From NCBI RefSeq assembly GCF_900215625.1, contig NZ_OBEK01000003.1, positions 310,001 to 374,000 of the forward strand: DNA of 64,000 nucleotides, in the 5' to 3' direction. The notes under the pieces were generated by a model. That model was not told the DNA's origin and made no database searches. It worked only from the letters and a program-made list of their open reading frames with translations. The position numbers and the translations under genes were made by a program. This document shows positions 8,438-16,661 of the stretch, one piece after another; positions within the stretch are counted from its first letter, which is position 1; each line of letters starts with the position of its first letter. The stretch is from Terribacillus aidingensis (GTDB lineage Bacteria; Bacillota; Bacilli; Bacillales; Amphibacillaceae).

Positions 8438-9302
8438 ATATCGTATCCCGCTTTTCTACTATTAAGCCTATCTTGTTCAAAGCACGCTCCAGATTCGCTT
8501 CTATCATAATATCCTTCAGCTCCATTTGCAGCGATCGGGCTTTTAATGCTAAGTCTGGATGGAAGCCAGTCAATATAGGTGTTACACCGACAAGCTTCAG
8601 TAAAGTTGCTATTTTCAGCAGCGAATTGCTGACAACGTGATCTATTTGCGAAATGCCTGACAGATCAATAACCAGATAATCCAGATTTAGATCCTGGCTT
8701 TTCTGCAATGCTAGCTGAATAATGTTTTCCGCTCGGACTTCATTAATGAAACCCATAACTGGTAAAACAGCTACTCCAGATGTAATCGGAACAAATGGAG
8801 CTGAGAGATTTTTAATTTGCTGGTTGGCACTATCCAGCTCCAGTACAAAAGTTAAAAGCGATGCCATTGTCTCGAATAAACGGACATGTTCTTCTGAAAA
8901 TGGAAACGACTTTTTATCCAGTCCGCAAATCGTACCGTAATTATCGCCATTCTCATAATAAATAGGAATGCCGATAAAGCTGCCGCCTCCTAAATCCTTC
9001 GCTGCACTTAGTGATTGTGTCAGTTCACTCTGCGCCAAGTCAGAAATAATCAATATATCTTCACCATGATCGACACTAAGCTTACATAACGTTTCATTAT
9101 ATGGCAGTGTTTCTCCTTCTCGCAAAAGCTCTTCCTTCTGATTAACAACTTTAACAATCTGATTGCGGACATTGTCATTTTTGGCGATGAACAGTGTATT
9201 GATTTTAACAAATTCACTTATCATATCCAATACACCTTGTGCCGCTGCATCAAAATCATGAAATAACTTGACCCGCTTTGTCATTTCTGTAACTGTTTTC
9301 AT
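8436..9302 (-). CDS. GAF-STAS sensor/stressosome-like protein
   Basis: The 288-residue cytosolic protein has an N-terminal GAF domain (about 10-160, with FIGIPIYYENGDNYGTICGLD typical of the fold) and a C-terminal STAS domain (about 175-285, with LDYLVIDLSGISQIDHVVSNSLLKI). This is the architecture of RsbR-type stressosome paralogs that relay signals to the sigma-B cascade. The GAF domain could sense a ligand, light or redox; no ligand residue is obvious. I start at the ATG at 9302 (GAAAGG upstream); an ATG at 9329 has no good ribosome site. It is a single-gene unit ending in a terminator. A second STAS protein lies at 11938. Confidence 0.8.
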   Translation of the reverse strand: MKTVTEMTKRVKLFHDFDAAAQGVLDMISEFVKINTLFIAKNDNVRNQIVKVVNQKEELLREGETLPYNETLCKLSVDHGEDILIISDLAQSELTQSLSAAKDLGGGSFIGIPIYYENGDNYGTICGLDKKSFPFSEEHVRLFETMASLLTFVLELDSANQQIKNLSAPFVPITSGVAVLPVMGFINEVRAENIIQLALQKSQDLNLDYLVIDLSGISQIDHVVSNSLLKIATLLKLVGVTPILTGFHPDLALKARSLQMELKDIMIEANLERALNKIGLIVEKRDTI

Positions 9303-9394
9303 TATATAAGTACCTTTCTCTCTATTCATAATTCGAATACCAACCCTTTACCCTGTACCTTCGCAGGTAAAACTTATACTATAAAAATTATGAC

Positions 9395-9422
9395 AAAAAA
9401 GCGCGCTGTCTATGCAGCGCGC
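9395..9422 (-). terminator. Intrinsic terminator of the 46-residue gene
   Basis: GC-rich arms GCGCGCTG and CAGCGCGC with a six-base loop, followed on the minus strand by six T. Confidence 0.9.
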
Positions 9423-9431
9423 TTCTATCGT

Positions 9432-9572
9432 TTAATTTGCTTGTTTATATGATTGTGTCAGTTTTTCTGATTCGTTTGAGAACTTTTGCTCGTCCTGTTT
9501 GACCATTTTCATCCAAACTGCGAAACAGCCAATAACACATGCGATTGCAATGAATCCTAATAGGTAGATCAT
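9432..9572 (-). CDS. 46-residue single-span membrane protein
   Basis: A short frame with an N-terminal hydrophobic helix (IYLLGFIAIACVIGCFAVW) and a hydrophilic tail rich in Lys, Gln and Glu. It has an AGAGGTG ribosome site five bases before ATG and its own strong terminator, which makes translation credible in spite of its size. I do not recognise the family. The tail probably faces the cytoplasm because Lys residues follow the helix. Confidence 0.72.
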   Translation of the reverse strand: MIYLLGFIAIACVIGCFAVWMKMVKQDEQKFSNESEKLTQSYKQAN

Positions 9573-9694
9573 ATTTGCACCTCTCCTAAACATTTGTCAT
9601 GATTATGACATGAGAGCGAAGGAGAGGGAAACCCTTTTGTGACGATGTTCACAAACCGTTCATATTCTTATTGACACAGTTTTGTCACATAAGC

Positions 9695-10693
9695 TTAATC
9701 AGCAATACGTACAAGATAGCGACCTCGAGCTTGCCCTTTTAATAACTTAGGCAGTGTTTCCGGCAGCTCTTCTAAGGTTACTTCCTTCAGTACAAAGCTT
9801 TCCATATCCCCTGGTTTAAAAGCTGTCGCCATTTGCAGCCAAATCTTTTCGCGAGTTGGTTTGGGACAATAGACTGAGTCAATACCAAGCAAATTGATTC
9901 CGCGTAAAATGAACGGCATAACGGATGTCGGCACCTTTGTTCCGGCTGTCAAGCCGCTAACTGCAGCAGAGCCATTATACTTCAGCTGTGTCAGCAAGGA
10001 CGCAAGCGGCTCTCCGCCAACAGGATCAACCGCAGCTGCCCATCTTTGACTAGCTATCTGCTTCACCTCTCCATCATAAACTTCTTCGCGAGAGATCACA
10101 CGCGCAGCACCAAGTTCTTTCAGATATTCTGCTTCTTCCGCCTTGCCTGTGCTAGCTTCCACTTCAAAGCCAAGTTTGTTCAGTATCGCTACAGCAAAAC
10201 TGCCTACTCCGCCAGTTGCACCTGTTACGAGGACAGGTCCATTATTTTTATCTAATCCATTTTCCAATAGACGCTGAACAGAGAGTCCTGCAGTGAATCC
10301 TGCTGTACCAATAATCATCGCTTCTCTTGTTGTCATCCCTTCAGGAAGCGCTACAATATATTCGGCTGGTACACGAGCGAACTCACTATATCCGCCATAT
10401 CGGCTCACACCAATTTCATAGCTTGTGGCAATAACATGGTCACCAGGCTGAAAGCGTCCATCCTCGGAAGAAACTACTTCACCGGACATATCAATCCCAG
10501 GAACCATCGGATAATTTTTCACGATGTTGCCATTCGCTATGGAAGCTATACTATCCTTGTAGTTAACTCCAGAATAGTGAACCTTAATTAACACTTCGCC
10601 TTCTGGTAAATCATCCACTGTAAGATTCTTCACCTGAACAGAAACATCATCTGCTTGTTTATTTACTACTAATGCTTTAAAAGTATCTGTCAT
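9695..10693 (-). CDS. yhfP: YhdH/YhfP-family quinone oxidoreductase (acrylyl-CoA reductase-like)
   Basis: NADPH-dependent medium-chain oxidoreductase without zinc. The 332 residues follow B. subtilis YhfP closely in layout: YSGVNYKDSIA near 40, PGIDMSGEVV near 65, the nucleotide-binding VTGATGGVGSFAV near 154, and GIDSVYCP near 270. The family includes AcuI, which reduces acrylyl-CoA, and YhdH. It is a single gene, divergent from the YitT-family gene. The physiological substrate in bacilli is not known. Confidence 0.88.
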   Translation of the reverse strand: MTDTFKALVVNKQADDVSVQVKNLTVDDLPEGEVLIKVHYSGVNYKDSIASIANGNIVKNYPMVPGIDMSGEVVSSEDGRFQPGDHVIATSYEIGVSRYGGYSEFARVPAEYIVALPEGMTTREAMIIGTAGFTAGLSVQRLLENGLDKNNGPVLVTGATGGVGSFAVAILNKLGFEVEASTGKAEEAEYLKELGAARVISREEVYDGEVKQIASQRWAAAVDPVGGEPLASLLTQLKYNGSAAVSGLTAGTKVPTSVMPFILRGINLLGIDSVYCPKPTREKIWLQMATAFKPGDMESFVLKEVTLEELPETLPKLLKGQARGRYLVRIAD

Positions 10694-10849
10694 TTTGCAT
10701 TACCTCCTGCTACTCATACTAGTTCTTTTCCTAATCAGATACAAATTATGTGCACAATATAGGATACTTTGATACCTTTCCCTTTTCAGCTTCCAGATAT
10801 TCTATTAAAAATCTTGTCAAGTAATATAGTAAGTCATTTGCTAGTATGA

Positions 10850-10855
10850 TATAAT
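10850..10855 (+). promoter_or_regulatory. Extended -10 element for the YitT-family gene
   Basis: TATAAT preceded by TG one base upstream (TGA-TATAAT), about 45 bases before the start at 10901. No strong -35 is seen at the right distance, which fits an extended -10 promoter. Confidence 0.6.
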
Positions 10856-10900
10856 CTCGTGGTTCATCAGTGAAAAAACAACTTTGAAGGGGGTTATCAG

Positions 10901-11749
10901 ATGAAACAAGTAAAACAGCGATTTCTCCGAGACCTGGTATTCCTCATTGCTGGTTCATTCATATTTTCTTTAGCAGTAAACGTATTCGCCATTCCTAGTG
11001 AACTGGGGGAAGGCGGCGTAACGGGCGTAACAATTATCTTGTTCTATGCACTTGGATGGGCTCCGAGTATTGTGAATCTCATTATAAACGGTTTCCTCAT
11101 TATAATAGGGTATCGCTTTTTGGATAAACAGACCATTTACTATACGATTATCGTTATTATATTAAATTCATTTTTCTTGCATCTAACAGAAAGCTGGCGA
11201 ATTGCTTCTGACCAAGTACTAGTTAATGCTGTGTTCGGCGGCTTATTTGCCGGAGTCGGCATTGGCTTAGTACTCAAAGTGGGCGGCACAACAGCTGGAA
11301 CGGCAATCTTAGCGCGGCTTGCAAATAAATATCTGGATTGGAACACAAGCTTTGCTTTGCTGTTCTTTGACCTAATTGTCGTAGCAGCGTCATGGTTTAT
11401 CATTGGTACCGAAAATTTGCTTATTACCGTCATCATGCTTTATATTGCTACCAAGGTAATGGAATTTGTTATAGAAGGCTTAAATCCAAAGAAAGCCGTC
11501 TTTATCATTTCGAATCAAAAAGATACAATCGCCGAGGCGATTTCAACACAGCTTGACCGCGGCGTCACCTTACTAGAAGGACGCGGCTACTATACGCAGA
11601 ATCAAAAAGAAATCTTGTACGTTGTTATTAATAAACAAGAATTGCTTCCTTTAAAACGAATTGTTCGTACGATTGACTCCTCCGCTTTCATCACGTTATA
11701 CGATGTGCGCGATGTATTTGGCGAAGGTTTTATGGATATTTCAAAATAA
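10901..11749 (+). CDS. YitT-family (DUF2179) membrane protein
   Basis: The 282-residue protein has about six hydrophobic helices (residues 10-170) and a C-terminal cytosolic DUF2179 domain (about 190-280, with VFIISNQKD and GVTLLEGRGYYT). Family members such as YitT, YpjC and YvjA are common in bacilli, and their function is not established. An AAGGGGG ribosome site precedes the ATG. The gene is monocistronic, with an extended -10 promoter and a terminator. The segment GEGGVTGVTIILFYALG is typical of the first half of the family. Confidence 0.9.
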   Translation: MKQVKQRFLRDLVFLIAGSFIFSLAVNVFAIPSELGEGGVTGVTIILFYALGWAPSIVNLIINGFLIIIGYRFLDKQTIYYTIIVIILNSFFLHLTESWRIASDQVLVNAVFGGLFAGVGIGLVLKVGGTTAGTAILARLANKYLDWNTSFALLFFDLIVVAASWFIIGTENLLITVIMLYIATKVMEFVIEGLNPKKAVFIISNQKDTIAEAISTQLDRGVTLLEGRGYYTQNQKEILYVVINKQELLPLKRIVRTIDSSAFITLYDVRDVFGEGFMDISK

Positions 11750-11755
11750 CAGCAT

Positions 11756-11790
11756 AAGCGCACCTATCTCTTAATTGGTGCGCTTTTGTT
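11756..11790 (+). terminator. Terminator after the YitT-family gene
   Basis: Arms AAGCGCACC and GGTGCGCTT, loop of twelve bases, then TTGTTGTTTT. Confidence 0.85.
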
Positions 11791-11937
11791 GTTTTATTAC
11801 AGGCAATCTACAGGTGGGCAGCTTTAATAGCAGAGTAATTTACCTAATGTCAGGTAAAACTGGCATTCAACATATAGACAATTTATAATAGTACTTGGAC
11901 ATTTAAAATTCATTGTACAAAAAGGAGTTCGGAGCCA

Positions 11938-12948
11938 TTGGAGAAGATGAACATTGGTGGCCTTCAATTCGGTTGGGAACTGGATAAAGGAAGGTTCACT
12001 TACGAGAACGAAGATGCAGTACTTTTTTGGATCTCCAGTGCCATGCGGGCATTTTTTGATACCATAGAAGAAATTTCCGGCGAAGAGGTATCCAATCTTG
12101 TTTTTGAAACAACCGGTTACCGCCAAGGCGTTGTAGTCGGCGAGTACTTCCAGAACAAGCCGGATGTCGGATTGCGTGAAGCTGCTGATCTAATTACGAA
12201 TACGTATGCTTCTGCTGGCTGGGGCAAAACAGCCATTAAAGATCTTGACCCGGAAACATGCACATTAACAGCTGAGCTGATTGATAGCTGGGAACATAAG
12301 TTAAATGTATCGCAAGGCAAAACAGAAGGCGGCTCCTTCCTGCCTGCCCATTATGCCGGTATTTTCAGCGGTATGTTCGGAACTAATATATGGTATAAAG
12401 TGGAACGGTTTCAATTGGAAGGTTACGAAAGCACAATCATTCATTATTTTCCTTCCGATATTACTGTCACAGAGAATATCCATCAATTGTCCCGGAGAAA
12501 AGAGCAAGACCAAATAACGGAACTAGAGGCAATCGTCGAAGATAAAACCCGGGAACTGAAGAAGCTCGTCCGCGACTTATCCTCACCGATTATCCCTGTA
12601 CTTGATCACGTTGTTGTGGTTCCTTTGATCGGGACATATGATGAAGACCGCTCTGAAGAGCTGCTATTCAAAACGCTGGAGAATCTGCCAGCATACAAAG
12701 CCAATTATCTTCTGCTTGATTTAACAGGACTTGATAATGATATTAGCAAGTATACGGCAAACTTAATTAGCAAAGTAGGCTCTGCAGCTTCCATGATTGG
12801 AACGAAAACATTGCTAGTCGGCATCTCGCCGGAGCTTGGCATGGAAATTACCAACTCCGGCATTTCGCTAGACGCCTTTGATTGTTTCCAAACATTACAG
12901 CATGGTATTCATTATGCTTTGGGACAAATGGGTAAAAAGATTATGTAA
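11938..12948 (+). CDS. STAS-domain protein with V4R-like N-terminal sensor
   Basis: The 336-residue protein ends in a STAS domain (about 215-330: VVVVPLIGTYDE, NYLLLDLTGLD, LLVGISPELG), preceded by a coiled segment rich in Glu/Lys (about 180-212). The N-terminal 170 residues, with PAHYAGIFSGMFGTNIWYKVERFQLEG, look like a 4-vinyl-reductase/V4R small-molecule-binding domain, but that match is only by eye. It resembles RsbR-type stressosome proteins and is the second such protein within 4 kb. The start is TTG (AAGGAG eleven bases upstream); an ATG three codons later is an alternative. Confidence 0.72.
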   Translation: MEKMNIGGLQFGWELDKGRFTYENEDAVLFWISSAMRAFFDTIEEISGEEVSNLVFETTGYRQGVVVGEYFQNKPDVGLREAADLITNTYASAGWGKTAIKDLDPETCTLTAELIDSWEHKLNVSQGKTEGGSFLPAHYAGIFSGMFGTNIWYKVERFQLEGYESTIIHYFPSDITVTENIHQLSRRKEQDQITELEAIVEDKTRELKKLVRDLSSPIIPVLDHVVVVPLIGTYDEDRSEELLFKTLENLPAYKANYLLLDLTGLDNDISKYTANLISKVGSAASMIGTKTLLVGISPELGMEITNSGISLDAFDCFQTLQHGIHYALGQMGKKIM

Positions 12949-12951
12949 GGC

Positions 12952-13300
12952 AAGAGTGGGACAAAACTGTTTTAAGCTATAAAAAAGATCCAAACAATAC
13001 TGCAATTAACTGCATTGTTTGGATCTTTTTGCATTGGAAACGAAGATGAGAGCACCGCTTTGGAAATACACTCCGCTTTCCTGCGGGAGTCTCCGCGTAT
13101 TTCCTACGCTGATTTATGTTATGGGACACCTACACTAGTGTAGGTAGACTCCTCGAAAATAAGAAGCGATTTTCTTGTCGGTGTATTACTTTAAAAGCTG
13201 TTCTGTCCAACAGTAACAACAGCTGTTGGAGAGGCATCAACTGTCGGAGGACTGCATTATAACTTTAGGATGAACTAATCTTATTTTGTCCCAGGCTCTT
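12952..13300. repeat. 349-bp structured intergenic element with inverted ends
   Basis: The ends are inverted copies of each other (AAGAGTGGGACAAAA at the left; the complement of AAGAGCCTGGGACAAAA at the right). Inside are a terminator hairpin, a 16-bp perfect palindrome CCTACACTAGTGTAGG at 13129-13144 and further stems. The CGCTTTCCTGCGGGAGTCTCCGC-like core resembles repeats I associate with intergenic regions of Bacillaceae. It contains no gene. The right end touches the stop codon of the next gene exactly. Confidence 0.7.
12982..13030 (+). terminator. Terminator hairpin inside the repeat element
   Basis: A 17-base stem with A-rich left and T-rich right flanks (arms AGATCCAAACAAT and ATTGTTTGGATCT) works on either strand. 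It would end transcripts of the STAS gene at 12948. Confidence 0.85.
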
Positions 13301-13765
13301 CTATGTATGTAATACCATTTGAACGAATGGAAACACATCGCCGTTTGTAGCCTGATCAAAACGCGCTGTCTCCTGGAATCCAATTCTCTTATATAAAGTG
13401 ATTGCCCGCTGATTGAAAGTCGCTACTGCGAGTGTAATTTTATCGGGACAGTAAATGTCATGAATGGTCTCCACCAAAAAAGAAACAAATGCATGTCCAA
13501 GACCTTTCCCCGTAAGATCAGGCCGCATGCCAAATCCTATTTCTGCTATGTTGTTTACCATCATTACTTCGGCAAACCCAACAAGCTCTTCTCCTTCCTT
13601 CACAGCAAATACCTTATCTTTCCGCGCTTCCGGATCTAGAAATAGTGCTAAATCTTCCTCATCTTGATCTAAGTTATAGAAATGATACATACCATCATAC
13701 TTCCACTCCGCTGTAATATGTTCCGCCTCACTCTGTGCCATCGGTATCATTTGGTACTTTCCCAT
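13301..13765 (-). CDS. GNAT-family N-acetyltransferase
   Basis: A 154-residue acetyltransferase with the acetyl-CoA loop RPDLTGKGLGHAFVSF (about 90-105) and the C-terminal NQRAITLYKRIGFQETARF segment typical of RimI/YjcK-like GNATs. The ATG at 13765 has AAGGAG eight bases upstream and is preferred over the open frame to 13792. It overlaps the small membrane-protein gene upstream by 19 bases, so the two are probably translationally coupled. The acceptor substrate is unknown. Its stop codon abuts the repeat element. Confidence 0.85.
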   Translation of the reverse strand: MGKYQMIPMAQSEAEHITAEWKYDGMYHFYNLDQDEEDLALFLDPEARKDKVFAVKEGEELVGFAEVMMVNNIAEIGFGMRPDLTGKGLGHAFVSFLVETIHDIYCPDKITLAVATFNQRAITLYKRIGFQETARFDQATNGDVFPFVQMVLHT

Positions 13766-13923
13766 TTCTGCATCTCCTTCTCTGCTTGCCATTCTGTTAT
13801 CATTTGTTGCTGCCTCCTCCGATTGAATAACTTAAATACAAAATAAACACTAATTACTGCGCCTATTAAAGCTAGGACAATAACCGACAGCATGGCTGCG
13901 GTATATAGGGAATCTGTAGTCAT
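13747..13923 (-). CDS. 58-residue single-span membrane protein
   Basis: Starts MTTDSLYTAAMLSVIVLALIG, with one hydrophobic helix (about 8-30) followed by a strongly basic KLFNRRRQQQ stretch and an amphipathic tail. The ATG at 13923 has AAGGAG seven bases upstream; a longer frame to 14163 runs through a terminator and is not credible. Positive-inside logic puts the tail in the cytoplasm. It is joined by overlap to the acetyltransferase gene. Family not recognised. Confidence 0.75.
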   Translation of the reverse strand: MTTDSLYTAAMLSVIVLALIGAVISVYFVFKLFNRRRQQQMITEWQAEKEMQKWESTK

Positions 13924-14044
13924 GTAGTTCTCCTTATAACTTATGTAAGTTAATTCCATTATAGATTGAAAGCCAAGTATAGACCAAGGAAGAATAATCA
14001 ATCCTGAACCCGCAAAACCTCTCGCACTCAGGCTTTGCAACAAA

Positions 14045-14069
14045 AAATCCCGGCCATCAGCCGGGATTT
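14045..14069 (-). terminator. Terminator after the 95-residue gene
   Basis: Arms AAATCCCGGC and GCCGGGATTT, loop of five bases, followed on the minus strand by T-rich sequence. Confidence 0.88.
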
Positions 14070-14071
14070 TC

Positions 14072-14359
14072 TCATTTATTCGCTTTTTCTTCTGCTCGTT
14101 TAATATCTTCTTCTGTTGGCGTGAGCGTGTTTGCGACCCACTCTTCCTTGTACGCGTGATCAAGTGCAGTTAAGCCTCTTTCCTCTCGCTCAAAATCTGC
14201 TTCCGGGCTCGGCATCTTGTCTTCGCGTTCTTTGTCTTGAAGATTTGACCCAGTTACCTGAGGCTCATCTTTCTTCTTTTTCAAATAAGAAAAGGTACCT
14301 GCTGCTGCGGCTACTGCGACGGTTCCACCTGCAATTAATCCAATATTTGATTTCTTCAT
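14072..14359 (-). CDS. 95-residue membrane-anchored hypothetical protein
   Basis: An N-terminal hydrophobic segment (IGLIAGGTVAVAAAAGTFSYL) is followed by KKKK and a charged, Glu/Lys-rich tail. It has a GGAGGG ribosome site upstream of the ATG and a terminator right after. The composition suggests a small anchored protein with a cytosolic, probably disordered tail, comparable to YtxH-like general stress proteins, but I see no decisive motif. It is a single-gene unit. Confidence 0.72.
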   Translation of the reverse strand: MKKSNIGLIAGGTVAVAAAAGTFSYLKKKKDEPQVTGSNLQDKEREDKMPSPEADFEREERGLTALDHAYKEEWVANTLTPTEEDIKRAEEKANK

Positions 14360-14443
14360 TTGTTACTTCCCTCCACTCATTTGTGTGTTTCAGTAACGTT
14401 CTATAAAATGTATATTCCTTGTTTGCGCTTCCTTTAAACTACT

Positions 14444-15022
14444 TTAAGCTTCTTGCTTTAACTCGAATTCTACTAGGTTCTCTCCAAGCACGCTGAGTGT
14501 GATATGATTATCACTCATATTGATATAGCCGTATTTCGAACTGGAGGTGTCGGTAATACTCTGTCTTAAATTGCCAGGTACTTTTCGTTCTCCGTTTTTA
14601 TAACATGTGTAAATATGATCTATGGTAACATCCGCTATATGCAGAACATTCTTCAAGTAATAAACTGCCACCGTATTAAATTTAATATTTGAATTGACTT
14701 CATAGCGCTCAAGGAAATCACGAAATGGCTCTACGCCGCTTTTACCAAGTAAGTCTAAATCCTTCACCATGCTATAGGAGTCCTTGTTACGGCGAATAGG
14801 ACGCTTCTTAATTGGCTGAACACGATTGGAGTCAACTACTGAAATATGCTGTACCGGCTCTGGCTCTGGTTCTTCCATCGTCGCAGCTTCATACGTTTGA
14901 TCACCAAGATAGCTTTTGACCATAATATCGAAAACCTTTCCTTGCAGATTCTCCGGGAACTTTTGAATCACTGTCGAAATACGTTCCATTTCCGCTACTA
15001 ATTCTTCATAAGACGTCGTCAT
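14444..15022 (-). CDS. 192-residue hypothetical protein
   Basis: A soluble protein with an amphipathic N-terminal region (about 1-45), a Glu/Pro-rich linker (EEPEPEPVQ near 50), a basic patch (IKKRPIRRNKD near 72) and a mixed C-terminal domain ending in a beta-like segment NHITLSVLGENLVEFEL. I do not recognise the family. The basic patch next to an acidic linker could mean nucleic-acid contact, but nothing more can be read. It is transcribed alone, upstream of the small anchored protein. Confidence 0.7.
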   Translation of the reverse strand: MTTSYEELVAEMERISTVIQKFPENLQGKVFDIMVKSYLGDQTYEAATMEEPEPEPVQHISVVDSNRVQPIKKRPIRRNKDSYSMVKDLDLLGKSGVEPFRDFLERYEVNSNIKFNTVAVYYLKNVLHIADVTIDHIYTCYKNGERKVPGNLRQSITDTSSSKYGYINMSDNHITLSVLGENLVEFELKQEA

Positions 15023-15189
15023 AATTCCCCTCCTATAGCCTTTTTTTATTCTTTCTCGATAATAGACTTATTTTCCTGCATGAATTTCAATTTTTCTATA
15101 TTGAAAGATATCTTTAAATAACATTCCACAATCCTTTTCTTTTCACACTTCTTCAGATTATGCTGCTTCTATGTAGAAGAAAGAGCAAA

Positions 15190-16503
15190 TTACTGCTCTT
15201 CCCCTCCTGCCTCCTCTGCTGCTTTTTGTTTGTCCCAGAGGCGAAAGAATGGATAATAAATACAAAACGACAATCCTAGAATTATTAACTGCAAAATCGC
15301 CCCTGATACGCTGCCGGTTATTAAATATCCCTGCAATATAGGAGGCATCGTCCAAGGGGGTACGATACCAATTGGCTTGGCGACAAGTCCCCAGTCCATT
15401 GCGAGATACGTGATCAAGACAGATAGAAGCGGTGTAAAAATAAACGGAACAATTAAAAGTGGATTCATCACAATCGGCATACCGAATAGTACCGGTTCAT
15501 TGATATTGAAAATTCCCGGACCAATACTGAGCCTGCCCAGCTGTTTCATTTGCTGACTTTTTGCAAACAGCAGCATGGCCAGCACAAGGCCCAACGTTGT
15601 TCCCGATCCGCCGATAAAGACAATATCATTAATTTCATTTGTTACAATATGCTGAACTGGTTCGCCAAGCTCAAAGGACTTCGCATTCTCTGCTGTCAGT
15701 GTCAGCCAAATCGGACCCGTTACAGCTCCGACAATCGTTGCTCCATGCAGGCCGGTACTCCAAAGCAGCGTAATTAAAAGAAAGATAATCATTGTTCCAA
15801 TAAGACTCGTTCCGACAGAAGTGAGCGGCTTCTGAAGCAGCACCGTAATAACATTATGAATGCTTTCAAAGGAACCAACGTTTTCTACTAACAGTCTTAG
15901 CAGCCAAACGGCCATGATGGCAAAGAATCCCGGTATCAGCGCAGTGAAGGAACGAGCTACTGCTGGGGGGACGCCATCTGGCAGTTTAATGACGATATTT
16001 CGCTGCACAATCATGCGATAAATTTCTGTACACATTAAAGCAATGAGCATCCCCACAAATAGCCCTTTACTAGTAAACATCGCTGTTTGGTACGCCGTTT
16101 CTGTGATAGCTGCTCCTTCTGGTGTCTTGCCGATTACGTACGTAACAAACGGCGTACCGACAAAGTAAGCCGACAAAGAAATGGCACCTGCGGCCAGCGG
16201 ATCAACTTTGTAAGATTCGGCAAGCCGGTACCCGATTCCAAAAACCGCAATAAGCGTCATCAATTCAAATGTACCGCGATACGGATACAGCAAACTTTCT
16301 TTCAGCTGCGGCCTTTCTGCTAAGAAATCCATATAAGATTGAATTGGGAAGTTCGCAAGTATTAAAAAGAACGAGCCGATAATAATTAGCGGCATCGATA
16401 AAATAAGACCGTCACGTAATGCATTTAAATGTCGCTGCTGTGCTACCTTTGCTGCGGCAGGCATAACTTTTCCCTCTAAGAACTGATTTACTTTGCTCAT
16501 CAT
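15190..16503 (-). CDS. PTS cellobiose/lichenan-type permease, EIIC component
   Basis: Membrane component of a phosphoenolpyruvate phosphotransferase system of the Lac/cellobiose family; it takes up beta-glucosides or oligosaccharides with phosphorylation by a partner IIB. The 437 residues carry about ten helices and family segments LRDGLILSMPLIIIGSFFLIL (about 28) and PGIFNINEPVLFGMPIVMNP (about 325). The first of two tandem ATGs is given; the second (16500) has better spacing from AGGGGG. No IIA, IIB or glycosidase gene is adjacent, so it must share partners encoded elsewhere. A cre site lies just upstream. Confidence 0.92.
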   Translation of the reverse strand: MMSKVNQFLEGKVMPAAAKVAQQRHLNALRDGLILSMPLIIIGSFFLILANFPIQSYMDFLAERPQLKESLLYPYRGTFELMTLIAVFGIGYRLAESYKVDPLAAGAISLSAYFVGTPFVTYVIGKTPEGAAITETAYQTAMFTSKGLFVGMLIALMCTEIYRMIVQRNIVIKLPDGVPPAVARSFTALIPGFFAIMAVWLLRLLVENVGSFESIHNVITVLLQKPLTSVGTSLIGTMIIFLLITLLWSTGLHGATIVGAVTGPIWLTLTAENAKSFELGEPVQHIVTNEINDIVFIGGSGTTLGLVLAMLLFAKSQQMKQLGRLSIGPGIFNINEPVLFGMPIVMNPLLIVPFIFTPLLSVLITYLAMDWGLVAKPIGIVPPWTMPPILQGYLITGSVSGAILQLIILGLSFCIYYPFFRLWDKQKAAEEAGGEEQ

Positions 16504-16534
16504 CGTACCCCCTTAGCTGAATTACAGCATTTTA

Positions 16535-16548
16535 TGTAAACGCTTACA
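16535..16548. promoter_or_regulatory. cre site (CcpA operator) for the PTS permease
   Basis: TGTAAACGCTTACA fits the catabolite-responsive element consensus TGWAANCGNTNWCA and is a near-perfect palindrome. It lies 32 bases upstream of the PTS gene, fitting glucose repression through CcpA. Confidence 0.85.
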
Positions 16549-16601
16549 ATTTGATGAAGAAATATTCGCCTAAAATAAAAGCAAGCATTAAAATTGTTAT
16601 C

Positions 16602-16644
16602 TATATTAAATTGTGTACAATTAGATTGTGCACAATTTAATATA
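16602..16644. promoter_or_regulatory. OhrR operator, long palindrome before ohrR
   Basis: Two 20-base arms, related as inverted repeats with 19 of 20 positions matching (core TTGTGYACAAT), are separated by three bases. The AT-rich TACAAT/ATTGT pattern agrees with known OhrR operators. Its position directly before ohrR-ohr suggests autorepression released by organic hydroperoxides. Confidence 0.82.
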
Positions 16645-16661
16645 GAAAGGATGGCCATCCC

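Noticed and set aside
13924-14163. N-terminal extension of the 58-residue membrane protein to 138 residues
   Set aside because: The extension reads through a strong terminator stem and the upstream gene; the inner ATG has an AAGGAG site.
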